DNA from: Caldithrix sp.
Lineage (GTDB): Bacteria; Zhuqueibacterota; Zhuqueibacteria; Thermofontimicrobiales; Sulfurfontimicrobiaceae
Assembly (NCBI GenBank): GCA_020722815.1
Contig: DYKB01000015.1
Coordinates: 1-64,000 of the forward strand
Direction of reading: 5' to 3'
DNA length: 64,000 nucleotides
The translations under genes were made by a program, and so were the position numbers. Position 1 is the stretch's first letter. Each line of letters begins with the position of its first letter. The notes beneath the pieces are model-generated. The model was not told where the DNA came from, did not search any database, and saw only the letters and a list, made by a program, of their open reading frames with translations. Below are positions 47,663 through 57,086 of the stretch, in pieces.

Positions 47663-48610
47663 ATGCAATTCGTTCCGAAATGTGACGATATTTTTGCGGC
47701 CGCAGAAAAAATTCGTCCACATATCCATCGAACACCGGTTTTAACCTGTCGTAATCTCAATCTCCTTACAGGAGCCGAACTATTTTTTAAATGTGAAAAT
47801 TTTCAGAAAGTTGGTGCGTTTAAATTTCGGGGTGCCAGTAATGCCGTATTTTCTCTTTTGGATTCAGAGTTGAAGAAAGGAGTGACCACCCACTCATCGG
47901 GCAATCATGCCGCAGCCCTGGCGCTGGCGGCCAGCAAAAGAGGCGCAAAAGCTTATATTGTCATGCCGCGCACGGCCCCTGCTGTTAAAAAGGCTGCGGT
48001 TGAAAGCTATGGTGCAGAGATAATTTTTTGTGAACCAACACTCCAGGCACGGGAAACAACGCTTGCCGAGGTTCAGAAAGAGACAGGGGCTATTTTTATT
48101 CATCCTTATAATAATGCCAAAGTCATTGCCGGCCAGGGGACAGCAGCATTGGAGCTCCTCCACGATATTCCCGAACTGGATTATATTATTGCACCGGTAG
48201 GCGGCGGTGGATTATTAAGTGGCACCGCGTTGATAACCTCACATCTGGCACCCAATACGAAAATTATTGCAGCAGAACCCGCGAATGCCGATGATGCCTA
48301 TCAATCTTTCGTTCAGGGCAAGATAGTTCCCCAGACCAATCCCAGAACCATTGCGGATGGTTTACTGACTTCTTTGGGTGAATTAACCTTTGCAATCATT
48401 CAGAAATATGTCCATCAAATCATCACCTGCAGCGAGGAGGCAATAATTCAGGCGATGAAACTCACCTGGGAACGGATGAAAATTATTATTGAGCCTTCTT
48501 CTGCCGTGCCATTAGGCGCTCTGCTTGAGAGAAAACTGGACATTAAGAATAAACGAATTGGCATCATAATTTCCGGCGGGAATGTCGATTTAACAAAATT
48601 ACCATGGTAA
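47663..48610 (+). CDS. PLP-dependent threonine dehydratase / serine racemase-type enzyme
   Basis: A 315-residue fold-type II PLP enzyme. Lys54 in the motif FQKVGAFKFRGASNA binds the cofactor, THSSGNHAAALALAA binds the substrate carboxylate, and APVGGGGLLSG is the phosphate-binding glycine loop. It lacks the C-terminal ACT-like regulatory domain of biosynthetic IlvA, so it resembles catabolic threonine/serine dehydratases and bacterial serine/threonine racemases; these cannot be told apart by eye. A CAGGAGCCCTGCC site precedes the ATG. It stands alone. Confidence 0.93.
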   Translation: MQFVPKCDDIFAAAEKIRPHIHRTPVLTCRNLNLLTGAELFFKCENFQKVGAFKFRGASNAVFSLLDSELKKGVTTHSSGNHAAALALAASKRGAKAYIVMPRTAPAVKKAAVESYGAEIIFCEPTLQARETTLAEVQKETGAIFIHPYNNAKVIAGQGTAALELLHDIPELDYIIAPVGGGGLLSGTALITSHLAPNTKIIAAEPANADDAYQSFVQGKIVPQTNPRTIADGLLTSLGELTFAIIQKYVHQIITCSEEAIIQAMKLTWERMKIIIEPSSAVPLGALLERKLDIKNKRIGIIISGGNVDLTKLPW

Positions 48611-48642
48611 TTGAAATTTATGTTTAATTCAGACTTCACTAC

Positions 48643-48791
48643 CGTACACTTTTTCATAATTCCTCTTTAAACCACACTTGTGACCCTCACCCCAACCCTC
48701 TCCCAGAGGGAGAGGGCGTAGCTATTCCCTCTCCCCTTGGGGGAGAGGGTTAGGGTGAGGGGTCAGATCTGGCAAAATCAAAAAGTGTACG
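48643..48791. repeat. GTACACTTTTT element containing the CCCTCACCCC palindrome
   Basis: Ends are CGTACACTTTTT and AAAAGTGTACG. Inside is the palindrome 48684-48761 (CCCTCACCCCAACCCTCTCCC.. to ..GGTTAGGGTGAGGGG), the same core that the GCCGTCAGG-type elements at 4.3 and 7.2 kb carry. No coding capacity. Confidence 0.8.
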
Positions 48792-48884
48792 AAAGCAAAA
48801 TTGAGACAGACGCTATTGAGTGATGCAAGCATAAAATTTGAACCTGTAAATACCGAATTAAAATCAAATATTTCGAATTGAACA

Positions 48885-50603
48885 ATGTTTTTCAAAAGAT
48901 TTAAAATTTTGCTAGTACTTTGTTGTTACCTTCAACTATTGAATGCCGGTGAAAAATCCCGAAAAGAAATTTTCCAGGATATTATTTTGACGCATCCTCT
49001 TCCCCATCTTTTTTGTCCGGGAGAAACCTATATCCTCACTGGCAAAATAAAAAGCTTTAAAAAGCCAGTGTTGTTGAGTTGTGACCTGAACTTTGCTGAT
49101 GGAAATTATCACAAAATGTTTCAAATCGAAATTCAGGAGAGCTGGTTTTCAGTTCCGCTCAATCTAAAATATTCGGGGACTTATTATCTCAACCTGACCT
49201 TGAATTATGTGAATAAAGGGACTGAAATTTTAAAAGTACTCGAACCTGAAATCGTTCAATCCGCTTCAATTTTACCTATATCAAATATCACATTTTCTTC
49301 AACTGGCGAAGCAAAATATAAAATTAGTTGGCAAACAAAGGATGAAATAGTTCAATTACAAATTCTTCAGGATTCCGTGAAAATGGAGTATATTTTGAGT
49401 AATACACCTCAGGAATTTGAATTGGACCCCACTGAATTCAGTTATTTCCAGCCAGGAGCGGCATTATTCAAAATAAGAGCCGCGCGCGCTCAAACCGGCA
49501 GTTATTACACTAAAAATTCGGATTGGAGCGAATGGTTTTCATTAGAACGATTATTAACACAAAAATTACCACTGTTTCAAAAAGAGAGTGTTCAATTTCT
49601 TTCACCCTTTAAAAATAGTGGTGAAATCAATTCACTCTTATGGTTCAATCTGAATATTACGGTGGCTTTTCAACCCAGATTATTTATTAAACTACCAGAC
49701 GGCACTGTTCAGGAAAAAGGATTGATAAAAAATAATTCATTAAAAAAATATACACCGGGTTCAACTATCCAATATTTAAACCAACCCGGTGAATATCTTT
49801 TTAATTACACACCTCAGCAAGAAGGAACCTATCTCTTTGAAATTATAGATAGTTATGGGAGTGCTATTCTTATTGTACCATTCTATTGTGGCAACGGCAT
49901 TCCACTGATCCTATCCGATGAGCCAGCGATATCAACTGAAAAATTTGATCTCATTTCTGAACGAAAAAAAATGCTTCTGGAAATTAATCAAATTCGGAAT
50001 TCACTTCAATTAATCCCTTTAATCATGGATTCTACCCTGAACAGGCTGGGAATGTATTATGTGAATCGGATGGCAACAGAAAATTTTTATGGCCACGTTG
50101 CACCAGATAAAGAGGATCTCCTCCGACGAAAGAAAAAATTTTCAATCCTCCCGACAATTCGCGAAAATATTGCAGTTGCACCAACAATTCCGATGGCCGT
50201 GCAAAATTTAATTAATAGCCCCGCGCACTATGCGGCTATGATTGATTCGACCATGCGAAAAGTGGGATTTGGCCTGGCACAATCAAAAAACGGGAATTTC
50301 CTGCTGGTACAATATTTTGCTGCGGCACCATTGATCGATTTTGAATTAGATCAGCTTTTGGATATAATTTTTAACCGGATGAAATCGCAAAGAAACGATC
50401 TGGTTCGCATTTTTCAACCGGATCGGCTTCCTTTTTTAAAAAATTTTACAATTAAAGTCACTGATGTGGAACAATTACAAATTACACTCCTGAATGGAAT
50501 CGCGGCTGAAAGCTGGCTGCAACCCAATGTTAAAAAGGTTTATTTTGAAAGCCTTTCCCAGCAGATTGAAGGTCTGGTTTTGACGATAAAATTCTATCCG
50601 TAA
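48885..50603 (+). CDS. Exported protein with C-terminal CAP/SCP domain
   Basis: 572 residues with a short signal peptide (MFFKRFKILLVLCCYLQLLNAG), about 340 residues of beta-rich sequence with no family I can name, then a CAP-superfamily domain at about 360-480: LLEINQIRNSLQLIPL, STLNRLGMYYVNRMATENFYGHV, ENIAVAPT, and a region ending VGFGLAQSKNGNFLLVQYFA. The His of FYGHV and the Glu of ENIAVA match conserved CAP positions. Bacterial CAP proteins are secreted with unclear roles. The start is the first ATG after ..GAATTGAACA; the ribosome site is weak. Confidence 0.8.
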   Translation: MFFKRFKILLVLCCYLQLLNAGEKSRKEIFQDIILTHPLPHLFCPGETYILTGKIKSFKKPVLLSCDLNFADGNYHKMFQIEIQESWFSVPLNLKYSGTYYLNLTLNYVNKGTEILKVLEPEIVQSASILPISNITFSSTGEAKYKISWQTKDEIVQLQILQDSVKMEYILSNTPQEFELDPTEFSYFQPGAALFKIRAARAQTGSYYTKNSDWSEWFSLERLLTQKLPLFQKESVQFLSPFKNSGEINSLLWFNLNITVAFQPRLFIKLPDGTVQEKGLIKNNSLKKYTPGSTIQYLNQPGEYLFNYTPQQEGTYLFEIIDSYGSAILIVPFYCGNGIPLILSDEPAISTEKFDLISERKKMLLEINQIRNSLQLIPLIMDSTLNRLGMYYVNRMATENFYGHVAPDKEDLLRRKKKFSILPTIRENIAVAPTIPMAVQNLINSPAHYAAMIDSTMRKVGFGLAQSKNGNFLLVQYFAAAPLIDFELDQLLDIIFNRMKSQRNDLVRIFQPDRLPFLKNFTIKVTDVEQLQITLLNGIAAESWLQPNVKKVYFESLSQQIEGLVLTIKFYP

Positions 50604-50631
50604 GTGGTATCGGTTAAGTCTATCAATCATT

Positions 50632-50754
50632 AAAGCCGGCGGACGCGGGTAGCAAACGCTGATCAATGATGCCCTGAATGAAATGATTCGCCATCAGAAT
50701 TTGGAGACGATGATTCGCCGGATTGTGCGGGAAGAATTGCAGAAAAAAAATTAG
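50632..50754 (+). pseudogene. Relic of a BrnA/CopG-type antitoxin
   Basis: Translation reads KAGGRG-stop-QTLINDALNEMIRHQNLETMIRRIVREELQKKN. In BrnA/CopG-type antitoxins the sequence at this place is GRGYQTLIN, so a Tyr codon appears to have become TAG. The DNA-binding N-terminus cannot be recovered upstream (LSLSII only) and no toxin gene is adjacent. The relic is too short for the ORF track. The rest of 50755-50993 holds no gene. Confidence 0.6.
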
Positions 50755-50993
50755 CTTCGGAGCTACTCCTCGTAAAAAAGGAAACAATTCATTCTCTGAT
50801 ATTAGCTGGCATGATTAATTCTCCCTGACCCGATATTTAAAATTGCCAATATCCTGAATTTCAAAAGCATCCCTATTTTTATGAACTTAAAAATTTTCAT
50901 TGACAAACTCAAAATTTTCTTCTATCGATATAACAAATATTGGAATTGATAACTACATAACATTTTAATAAATAAGGATAGGAAATCTTACGC

Positions 50994-52415
50994 ATGCAAG
51001 TTGTTTCAGCCTATTATCCTATTTCTTTGGATGAAATACATACCAAAATTTCCAGAAAAAATCATCGAAAGGGTCGATATAAAAAACTAAATTTTCAATA
51101 CGCCTTATTTAATAATAACCTTCCTGAAAATATCAAAGAGATTATTAATGATTTTGGAGAAAAAGTTGTCCAGGTTGACGGAGAAATCCCACCAGATTCA
51201 CCTGTGAAAGACAATGATAGATTCTTATTCATCAGTTATGATCAGAGTATATGGACACATGGTTTACATAAATATCCCGCCAAATTTTTTCCGGAGCTCC
51301 CCCGCTGGTTAATCAAGCGGTATTCTAAAGAAAATGACATGATTCTCGATCCTTTTTCAGGTAGTGGAACCACCAATATTGAAGCTTTATTGAACCGGCG
51401 ACACTCTGTTGGAATTGATGTGGACCCTTTTTCAAGATTTTTATCGAAGATTAAAACTAATCCCCTCAAACCGGAAGAATTGTTAACCACCAAAAAGATT
51501 TTGATTGAATCCGTAATAAAATATCATCCCCAAAAAGTGTCTGTAAGCGATATACCAGCGTTTCCTTACCGTGACAATTGGTTCAAGAAAGAAATTATCG
51601 ATGAACTCGCTTATTTAAAAAAAACAATTAATAACCTTGATGCCAGCGATGATGTAAAACACTTTTATCAAATTTGTTTATCATCAATTATTCGGTCTGT
51701 TTCGAACGCTGATGATAATTGTACCAGAACCGTTATCAGAAAAAAATTAAACAAGATAGTTGAACCAGCCGATGCTCTAAAACGATTTACCGAGACAATT
51801 CTGGTAAATGTACCCAAAACGATTGAATTTTCCAAAATCTGTCCTGTTGATATCACTGCTACATTTCCAGAAAACATGGATGCCAGAAATATTGATTATC
51901 CAGAAAATCATTTTGATCTGGCGGTCACCTCACCCCCCTACGCGAATGCTGTTGATTATCCGAGAACACATCAGTTAGAAATCTATTGGCTTGGTATAGC
52001 GAATGGCTCACTCACCCCAATAAAAAGAAAACATATCGGAACCGAGAGTGTATCAGTTGACAATTATAAAACGTTACATCATATAAACATTCCAGAAGCT
52101 GATAAAGTAATTTCAAAAATTTATGAAAAGGACGAAAGACGGGCATTTATCGCATATAAATTTTTGCAAGATATGGAACTCAATCTACGAGAATGTTATC
52201 GGGTTTTAAAAAATGATGGAAGATATATCCTGGTTGTCGGTAACAATAAAATTCGGGGAGAATTATTTGAAAATTGGAAATATATCATGCTGCTAGCCGA
52301 GAAAGTCGGTTTTAAAATTGAAAAATATTTCGCATCAGAGATCATACGCCATTTTATTAAAGTACCACGTGAGGAACGCATCAACACGGATTGGATTGTC
52401 GTTTTAAAAAAATAG
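50994..52415 (+). CDS. Site-specific DNA methyltransferase of a restriction-modification pair
   Basis: 473 residues. The AdoMet motif DPFSGSGTTNIEAL is at 119-132, with the preceding YPAKFFPELPRWLI segment typical of this class. The catalytic motif TSPPYANAVDYPRTH is near 312-326, so it is an amino-methyltransferase (N4-cytosine or N6-adenine; SPPY favours N4-cytosine). The C-terminal ECYRVLKNDGRYILVVGNN is the usual methylase motif. Upstream AATAAGGATAGGAAATCTTACGC includes the ribosome site for the ATG. It is directly followed, within about 11 bases, by a nuclease-like gene. The target sequence cannot be deduced. Confidence 0.92.
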   Translation: MQVVSAYYPISLDEIHTKISRKNHRKGRYKKLNFQYALFNNNLPENIKEIINDFGEKVVQVDGEIPPDSPVKDNDRFLFISYDQSIWTHGLHKYPAKFFPELPRWLIKRYSKENDMILDPFSGSGTTNIEALLNRRHSVGIDVDPFSRFLSKIKTNPLKPEELLTTKKILIESVIKYHPQKVSVSDIPAFPYRDNWFKKEIIDELAYLKKTINNLDASDDVKHFYQICLSSIIRSVSNADDNCTRTVIRKKLNKIVEPADALKRFTETILVNVPKTIEFSKICPVDITATFPENMDARNIDYPENHFDLAVTSPPYANAVDYPRTHQLEIYWLGIANGSLTPIKRKHIGTESVSVDNYKTLHHINIPEADKVISKIYEKDERRAFIAYKFLQDMELNLRECYRVLKNDGRYILVVGNNKIRGELFENWKYIMLLAEKVGFKIEKYFASEIIRHFIKVPREERINTDWIVVLKK

Positions 52416-52425
52416 GAGCGGCAGC

Positions 52426-52923
52426 CTGCTGAATAAAGAAGATCGCGGCAGACAGGCTTCAGTCGATGGTTTTGCCCACGAGCATATTGTCGTCGGTATT
52501 TTAATGAAAAAATATCAAAACGTTTCACAGGTAGATCTGCCACTATCACCTTATGACGTTATCATCGTATTCAAGGATCTCGATGGTTCAGAAAATATTA
52601 TCAGAGCTCAGGTGAAAACAGCCAAAAAAAGTGTAAGTTTTACAGGTGGCTCAAGAGGCGACGTTGACAGGGCGTACCAATCAGGTATAAAGGAATATAT
52701 TCAATCCAGTACCTATTCTGATGTGATTAACGGAATCCATCCGACCGGCAGCGACTCTTTTGCGCTATATTTTATTCCAACCATCGTCGTTGAACGGTTA
52801 AATCAAAAATCAATCTCTCTCCACAAAATCGAAAAATTAAAGAATAACTATCATATTTTAGAGAACTGTAAAAATCAGAAACTCATCATTGAAGAATGCA
52901 TAAAATTGGGTATTCTTTCATAA
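52426..52923 (+). CDS. Probable type II restriction endonuclease (PD-(D/E)XK), CTG start
   Basis: The ORF track starts at the ATG at 52504, but the same frame is open upstream and encodes conserved-looking sequence (LNKEDRGRQASVDGFAHEHI). An AGGAG overlapping the methylase stop (52414-52418) lies 7 bases before a CTG at 52426, with another CTG at 52429; there is no ATG, GTG or TTG in between. I therefore infer a CTG start and a 165-residue protein. Counted from there the nuclease core is Glu19 in AHEH, Asp44 in PYDVIIVF and Gln62-Val-Lys64, a PD-(D/E)XK site with Gln in the third acidic place. It is probably the restriction partner of the upstream methylase; specificity unknown. Confidence 0.65.
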   Translation: MLNKEDRGRQASVDGFAHEHIVVGILMKKYQNVSQVDLPLSPYDVIIVFKDLDGSENIIRAQVKTAKKSVSFTGGSRGDVDRAYQSGIKEYIQSSTYSDVINGIHPTGSDSFALYFIPTIVVERLNQKSISLHKIEKLKNNYHILENCKNQKLIIEECIKLGILS

Positions 52924-53545
52924 TCAGCCGTTATACAATCACTCGATCATCTGCGGAATGGATCTCTTTTAGAATTGGATCATAATTTTAAAATTTTGAA
53001 TTCATGCAAGAATAACTTGTATTCAACAAAATTCAAGCAACTATCCACGAAATCCAGCTTACTAATCAAATTATCTACCTTAATAATTCCATTATCAATA
53101 CGCCATATTGCGTTATCCAGTTATTTTTTGCGTAATCTACCTTCCTGCTGCCATTATCCAGATTGATATTTGCATTATCAATCTGGATTATCTTTTAGGG
53201 AAGTTGGATAATCGTTCCGGGAAGATAGATATTCCTTCGAGGACTATGGCGAATGCCTTCAGAAACATCAATAAAGCTTCCGGGAAGATAGATGAGAAAA
53301 TTATTCAGCCAGAACTGATATTCGGGAAAGTGAATGAGTGCCTAATCGAGATGATAATCGCTTTGGTTGATATGAAATATGATCTTGTATTGATTGATAA
53401 TACGTTTCATCAAAAAATAGTAAAATATTTTAAATTTATCTCTTGAAATTTAAAAACGAGTTTATTAAATTAATATTAAAATGAAAAGTAGAAAAGGTAG
53501 TTGGCAAACACACAGGATGCCCCTTAAATGGGATTATATTACTAA
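52924..53545. other. AT-rich region with degenerate GGGAAG-T-GATAAT repeats and a perfect hairpin
   Basis: A perfect 13-bp hairpin, ATCCAGATTGATA (53156-53168) against TATCAATCTGGAT (53176-53188), forms the centre of a larger quasi-palindrome. The right side carries GGGAAGTTGGATAATCGTTCC and GGGAAGATAGAT units, and the left side their complement (AATCTACCTTCC, TTATCCAG). The 112-residue ORF 53108-53446 is a TTG-started translation of these units with no ribosome site; I do not accept it as a gene. Confidence 0.5.
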
Positions 53546-53690
53546 TTCGTGTCTGTCTGCAAAAGCCGCCGGTACTGTCATTGCGAGGAGCGTTTTTGGC
53601 GACGAAGCAATCTCAGCCGTTTTAAGAGGGGATTGCTTCGGCAAAAAACGCCTCGCCATGACAGGTCTTGGTATTTTCGGACAAGCACTA
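53546..53690 (+). repeat. TAGTGTCTGTCCG element, copy 7
   Basis: Left end TTCGTGTCTGTCTGCAAAA, right end TTTTCGGACAAGCACTA, with the GTCATTGCGAGGAGCG../..CGCCTCGCCATGAC palindrome inside. Two ORF-track lines here are translations of the repeat. Confidence 0.85.
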
Positions 53691-53730
53691 ATTCACATCA
53701 ACAACGCACTTTACGAGAAGGAGAAACAAA

Positions 53731-54045
53731 ATGGCGTCAAAGTCATTTGCGGAAAAAATGAATGAGGTTAAGCTCATGTTGGCCGGCATCAAACAGTATC
53801 CGGAGCGATTGGCGAGACGAGGTTTGGATGCTGAGTTTATTTCGCGATTTGAAAAGAGCTTTCAGGAAGTCCAAACGCTGGATAATGAGCAGGAAAAATT
53901 AAAAGCTGAATTAAAATCCAAGTCAGCAGCGTTGACCGAAAAATCCACTGGGCTGGATGCACTCTATATTGAAGCAAAGAAAATGGTCAAGGTTGAGATT
54001 GAAAGTACCGCGTGGAAAGAGTTCGGAATTCAGGATAAGAGATAA
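53731..54045 (+). CDS. Small coiled-coil protein of unknown function
   Basis: 104 residues, MASKSFAEKMNEVKLMLAGI.., with a good CGAGAAGGAGAAACAAA site before the ATG. The sequence is highly charged and helical; residues about 45-80 (EVQTLDNEQEKLKAELKSKSAALTEKSTGL) have heptad spacing consistent with a coiled coil. No known family. It sits between a repeat element and the shared hairpin at 54092, convergent to the NO reductase gene. Confidence 0.7.
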   Translation: MASKSFAEKMNEVKLMLAGIKQYPERLARRGLDAEFISRFEKSFQEVQTLDNEQEKLKAELKSKSAALTEKSTGLDALYIEAKKMVKVEIESTAWKEFGIQDKR

Positions 54046-54091
54046 GCGAGTTGCAGGAGCTAACTGACTTTTAGCATGTATTTTTAGATAA

Positions 54092-54126
54092 TAAAGGGAG
54101 GATTCAATATAAATCCTCCCTTTTCA
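54092..54126. terminator. Bidirectional terminator between the coiled-coil gene and the NO reductase gene
   Basis: AAAGGGAGGATT..AATCCTCCCTTTT, an 11-13 bp stem with A/T tracts on both sides. The stem covers the last codons of the minus-strand NO reductase (..KREDLY), so that gene's end and its terminator overlap. Confidence 0.8.
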
Positions 54127-56383
54127 TTTTATTATTATCCTCATTCATTTTTTTCTTCAAAAACGAAAACCACACCGCCCGTGCCAGGAAAATAAACAGG
54201 ATAATAGCGCCCGCTGCAAAAATCAGATCGGGCAGTATCCGCATCCAGGAAAAAAGCTGCATGGTTTTACTGGTGGCGATTTCAGGACTCCGGGCATACC
54301 AGAGACCAGCTTTCACCGCATAATAAAATTGATAGAATCCGGATGGAATTAAACTGAACACCGTCATGGCCATCAGACCGCCATTCAGGCCCCAGAAACT
54401 CCATTTCAATAATTTATCCGACCAGGAAGATATTTTCACGATGTGCCGGACCGAAAAAAGCATTAACGCGATGGCCAGAAAGCCGTACACCCCGAAGAGT
54501 GCCGTGTGACCATGAATTGGCGTGGTATTAATTCCCTGAATGTAGTACAGAACAATCGGGGGATTAATTAAAAATCCGAAAATTCCGGCTCCAACAACAT
54601 TCCAGAAGGCCACGGCGACGAAAAAGTAAATCGGCCAGCGATAGGCAAAATTTTTGCCCGCTTTTTCGACTGCTTTCAAATTATGAGTCGTTTCAAAAGC
54701 CAGCATAGTGAGTGGAACGACTTCCAGCGCTGAAAACACAGCTCCCAATGCAATAATAGGTGATGGCGAGCCGGACCAGTACAGGTGATGGAACGTCCCG
54801 ATGACACCGCTTCCCAGGTAGAGGAAAATACTAAAATAGACCGTGTTCAGGGCAAATTTTTTGCTCACCACCCCGATATGTCCCAGAATAAAGGCCATGA
54901 AGACGGTGGCAAACACCTCAAAAAAGCCTTCTACCCAAAGATGAACAACCCACCAGCGCCAATATTCGGCTTCAGACAGATGGGTGCCTTTACCATACAT
55001 CAAACCCGCCATATAAAATAATGGAATGGCAATGGCGCTATAAAGCAGCAAATGCGTCATTCCGCTAAAATCCTTTTCCTGCCCTAAAGCGGGTCGAATT
55101 GCACGGACGACGAGCACCAGCCAGATCAACATCCCGGCGATTAACAGGAGCTGCCAGACGCGACCCAGCTCAATATACTCATAGCCCTGATGTCCCAGAT
55201 AGAAATTGTTCGCATTCATGTTTCCGGTGACGGAGAGCCAGGTACCAACCAGTGTTCCGACCAGAACAACCGCCACCGCTCCCAACAGAATCGTGACCCA
55301 GAGTCCTTGCTTCTTTGGCTCTTTCCCAACAAAAGGGCCAATAAACAAGCCGGCCGCGAGAAAACAGGTGGCAATCCAGAAAATGGCCAACTGAAGGTGC
55401 CAGGTTCGGGCGATGGCATACGGCAGAACTTTTGCCAGCGGAATTCCGAAGAAATAGGTTCCTTCGACCGTATAATGGCCGGTGATGGCACCTACGGCTA
55501 TTTGTAAGATAAACAAGAGCATTGCTATCAGAAAATAGGGTAAAATGGCTTTCTGGCTGCCACTCGGCGTTGGTTCATCAAAACGTGTCAATAACTCGGC
55601 AGTGTAGTCCTTTTCATGCAGATAGTGCAAATAAATGAATAGAACAACGGCAATCGCCAGAATTAATAAAATCACACTGACAATCGACCAGATTATGGCA
55701 TCCGGAACAGGTTCATTGCCAACCAGGGGATCGTAAGGCCAATTGGTGGTATAGGTATAATCCTTATCCAGCCGTAACGTCCCGGCAGCCCAGGCCAGCC
55801 AGGCAAAAAAATCGGTCAGATTCTTCCCTTCCGCATCCGTGCGAACGATACCAGGCTGTAAACCCATGCGTTCATTACCATCGCGAAATAAATTAGTGTA
55901 ATAGCCAATAAGGGCCTGATGGGCTTCCTTTTGAAAATCAGTAAACACCAGGGTATTATTCGCGGCATCAAACCGATTCGTTTTAATTTCCTGCTGAATT
56001 CGTGCCTGTATTTCCGCCTGTTTTACGGGATCCAGTGCTTCAAAATTTTTTTGGGTAAAATTATTGGCTGCTTCGGTTGATAAACCCGCATACCTGGCGG
56101 CCATAAATAGCCCCATCCGATGCAGATAATCCGCCGACCAATCGGGTGCCAGATAGGCCCCATGTCCCCAGATAGTTCCGATATGCTGCCCGCCGCGGCT
56201 GAAATAATAATTTTGTCCCACCAGGATATCTTCTCCGGTAAATAATGTTTCTCCTGAACTACTCTTCACAAATCCTGGAATCGGCGGTTTTTCCCGATTG
56301 ATAATATATCCCCCCCAAATCAGGACGCCGAACGCCAAGATTAGTAAAAATAGCAGTACGGCTTTGACTTTTGGATTACTCAT
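54104..56383 (-). CDS. norZ: Quinol-dependent nitric oxide reductase (qNOR)
   Basis: 759 residues, fused single-subunit form. An N-terminal extension (about 1-230) replaces NorC: one membrane helix, then a soluble domain (GQHIGTIWGHGAYLAPDWSADYLHR..). The catalytic NorB-like part follows, with RTWHLQLAIFW (haem ligand His), HLWVEGFFEVFATVF with the Glu pair near the non-haem iron, HHLYWSGSP with the following histidines, and HGHTALFGVYGFLA. There is no cytochrome c site, as expected for a quinol-fed enzyme. It reduces NO to N2O at the inner membrane, for detoxification or denitrification. AAGGAGGATTTAAAAA precedes the ATG. No regulator is adjacent. Confidence 0.94.
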   Translation of the reverse strand: MSNPKVKAVLLFLLILAFGVLIWGGYIINREKPPIPGFVKSSSGETLFTGEDILVGQNYYFSRGGQHIGTIWGHGAYLAPDWSADYLHRMGLFMAARYAGLSTEAANNFTQKNFEALDPVKQAEIQARIQQEIKTNRFDAANNTLVFTDFQKEAHQALIGYYTNLFRDGNERMGLQPGIVRTDAEGKNLTDFFAWLAWAAGTLRLDKDYTYTTNWPYDPLVGNEPVPDAIIWSIVSVILLILAIAVVLFIYLHYLHEKDYTAELLTRFDEPTPSGSQKAILPYFLIAMLLFILQIAVGAITGHYTVEGTYFFGIPLAKVLPYAIARTWHLQLAIFWIATCFLAAGLFIGPFVGKEPKKQGLWVTILLGAVAVVLVGTLVGTWLSVTGNMNANNFYLGHQGYEYIELGRVWQLLLIAGMLIWLVLVVRAIRPALGQEKDFSGMTHLLLYSAIAIPLFYMAGLMYGKGTHLSEAEYWRWWVVHLWVEGFFEVFATVFMAFILGHIGVVSKKFALNTVYFSIFLYLGSGVIGTFHHLYWSGSPSPIIALGAVFSALEVVPLTMLAFETTHNLKAVEKAGKNFAYRWPIYFFVAVAFWNVVGAGIFGFLINPPIVLYYIQGINTTPIHGHTALFGVYGFLAIALMLFSVRHIVKISSWSDKLLKWSFWGLNGGLMAMTVFSLIPSGFYQFYYAVKAGLWYARSPEIATSKTMQLFSWMRILPDLIFAAGAIILFIFLARAVWFSFLKKKMNEDNNKMKREDLY

Positions 56384-56442
56384 TTTTTAAATCCTCCTTA
56401 GTTAATAAAAAACAAAAATTAAGTTAAAATAACTTTCACAAC

Positions 56443-56579
56443 TGTACACTTTTTAGTTTACTCATAACTCTTTACTTTTAGACCATTCTGACTGCCTTCA
56501 CTCCAAAGAGCATGGCTATTCTCCCTCCCGCTGTGAGAAGTTTTGGGTGAAGGTAGATTTTGCTAAAGTAAAAAGTGCC
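56443..56579. repeat. Degenerate GTACACTTTTT element
   Basis: TGTACACTTTTTAG on the left and AAAAAGTGCC on the right, with a decayed CCCTCACCCC-type core (GCCTTCACTCCAAAG.. to ..TTTTGGGTGAAGGT). It is similar in layout to the copy at 48643 but with many changes. The remaining 56580-57086 is AT-rich, without a supported gene. Confidence 0.6.
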
Positions 56580-57086
56580 TGATGAGAAAAAATACGTCAT
56601 AATTTAATAATAATCAATTGAATGCTGATTGACTAAAGTCAAGAAATTGAAAAAAATCATGCCGAAATAGAACTAAATAAAGCTAAAATGCTGTTCATAA
56701 TTTTAACGATGAAATTGTGGGCCACAATTGAACGTTATTTTCTTCACAAAAAACGGAACCCCATACAACTATTGAGCGTTTGAAAATGTGATTTATTTTT
56801 TGGATGGATATTTTAGTTCAAGCCAGCCAGTCAATAATAATACCCTTTCAACTGGATGCGTTAAAAAATCCACTTGATAATCCATTTTCAATAGAACAAT
56901 CCTCGCTGGCTTTTGTCGCTGAAATCTAACGATTTATCTCCTAAAAATTGTGTGAGACTTTGGTAAATTTCATTGCTTTTTACAAAAATTTTGTTATCTT
57001 ATAGGGATGATTTTTTCTGCTTTTTATCCTGAAATAAATCCATCAAATTTACCTCAATAGTTTTTACTTCTTTACTGGTAACGATA

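Noticed and set aside
50900-50944. TTGACA..TATAAC promoter before the methylase gene
   Set aside because: The spacer is 33 bases, far outside the usual 16-18.
53108-53446. 112-residue ORF
   Set aside because: TTG start without ribosome site; it is a translation of degenerate repeats and part of a quasi-palindrome.
53481-53765. ORFs across the repeat at 53.6 kb (and similar ones at 1423 and 21805)
   Set aside because: They are translations of the TAGTGTCTGTCCG element; the same peptide (CHCEERF.RRSNL) appears at several copies.
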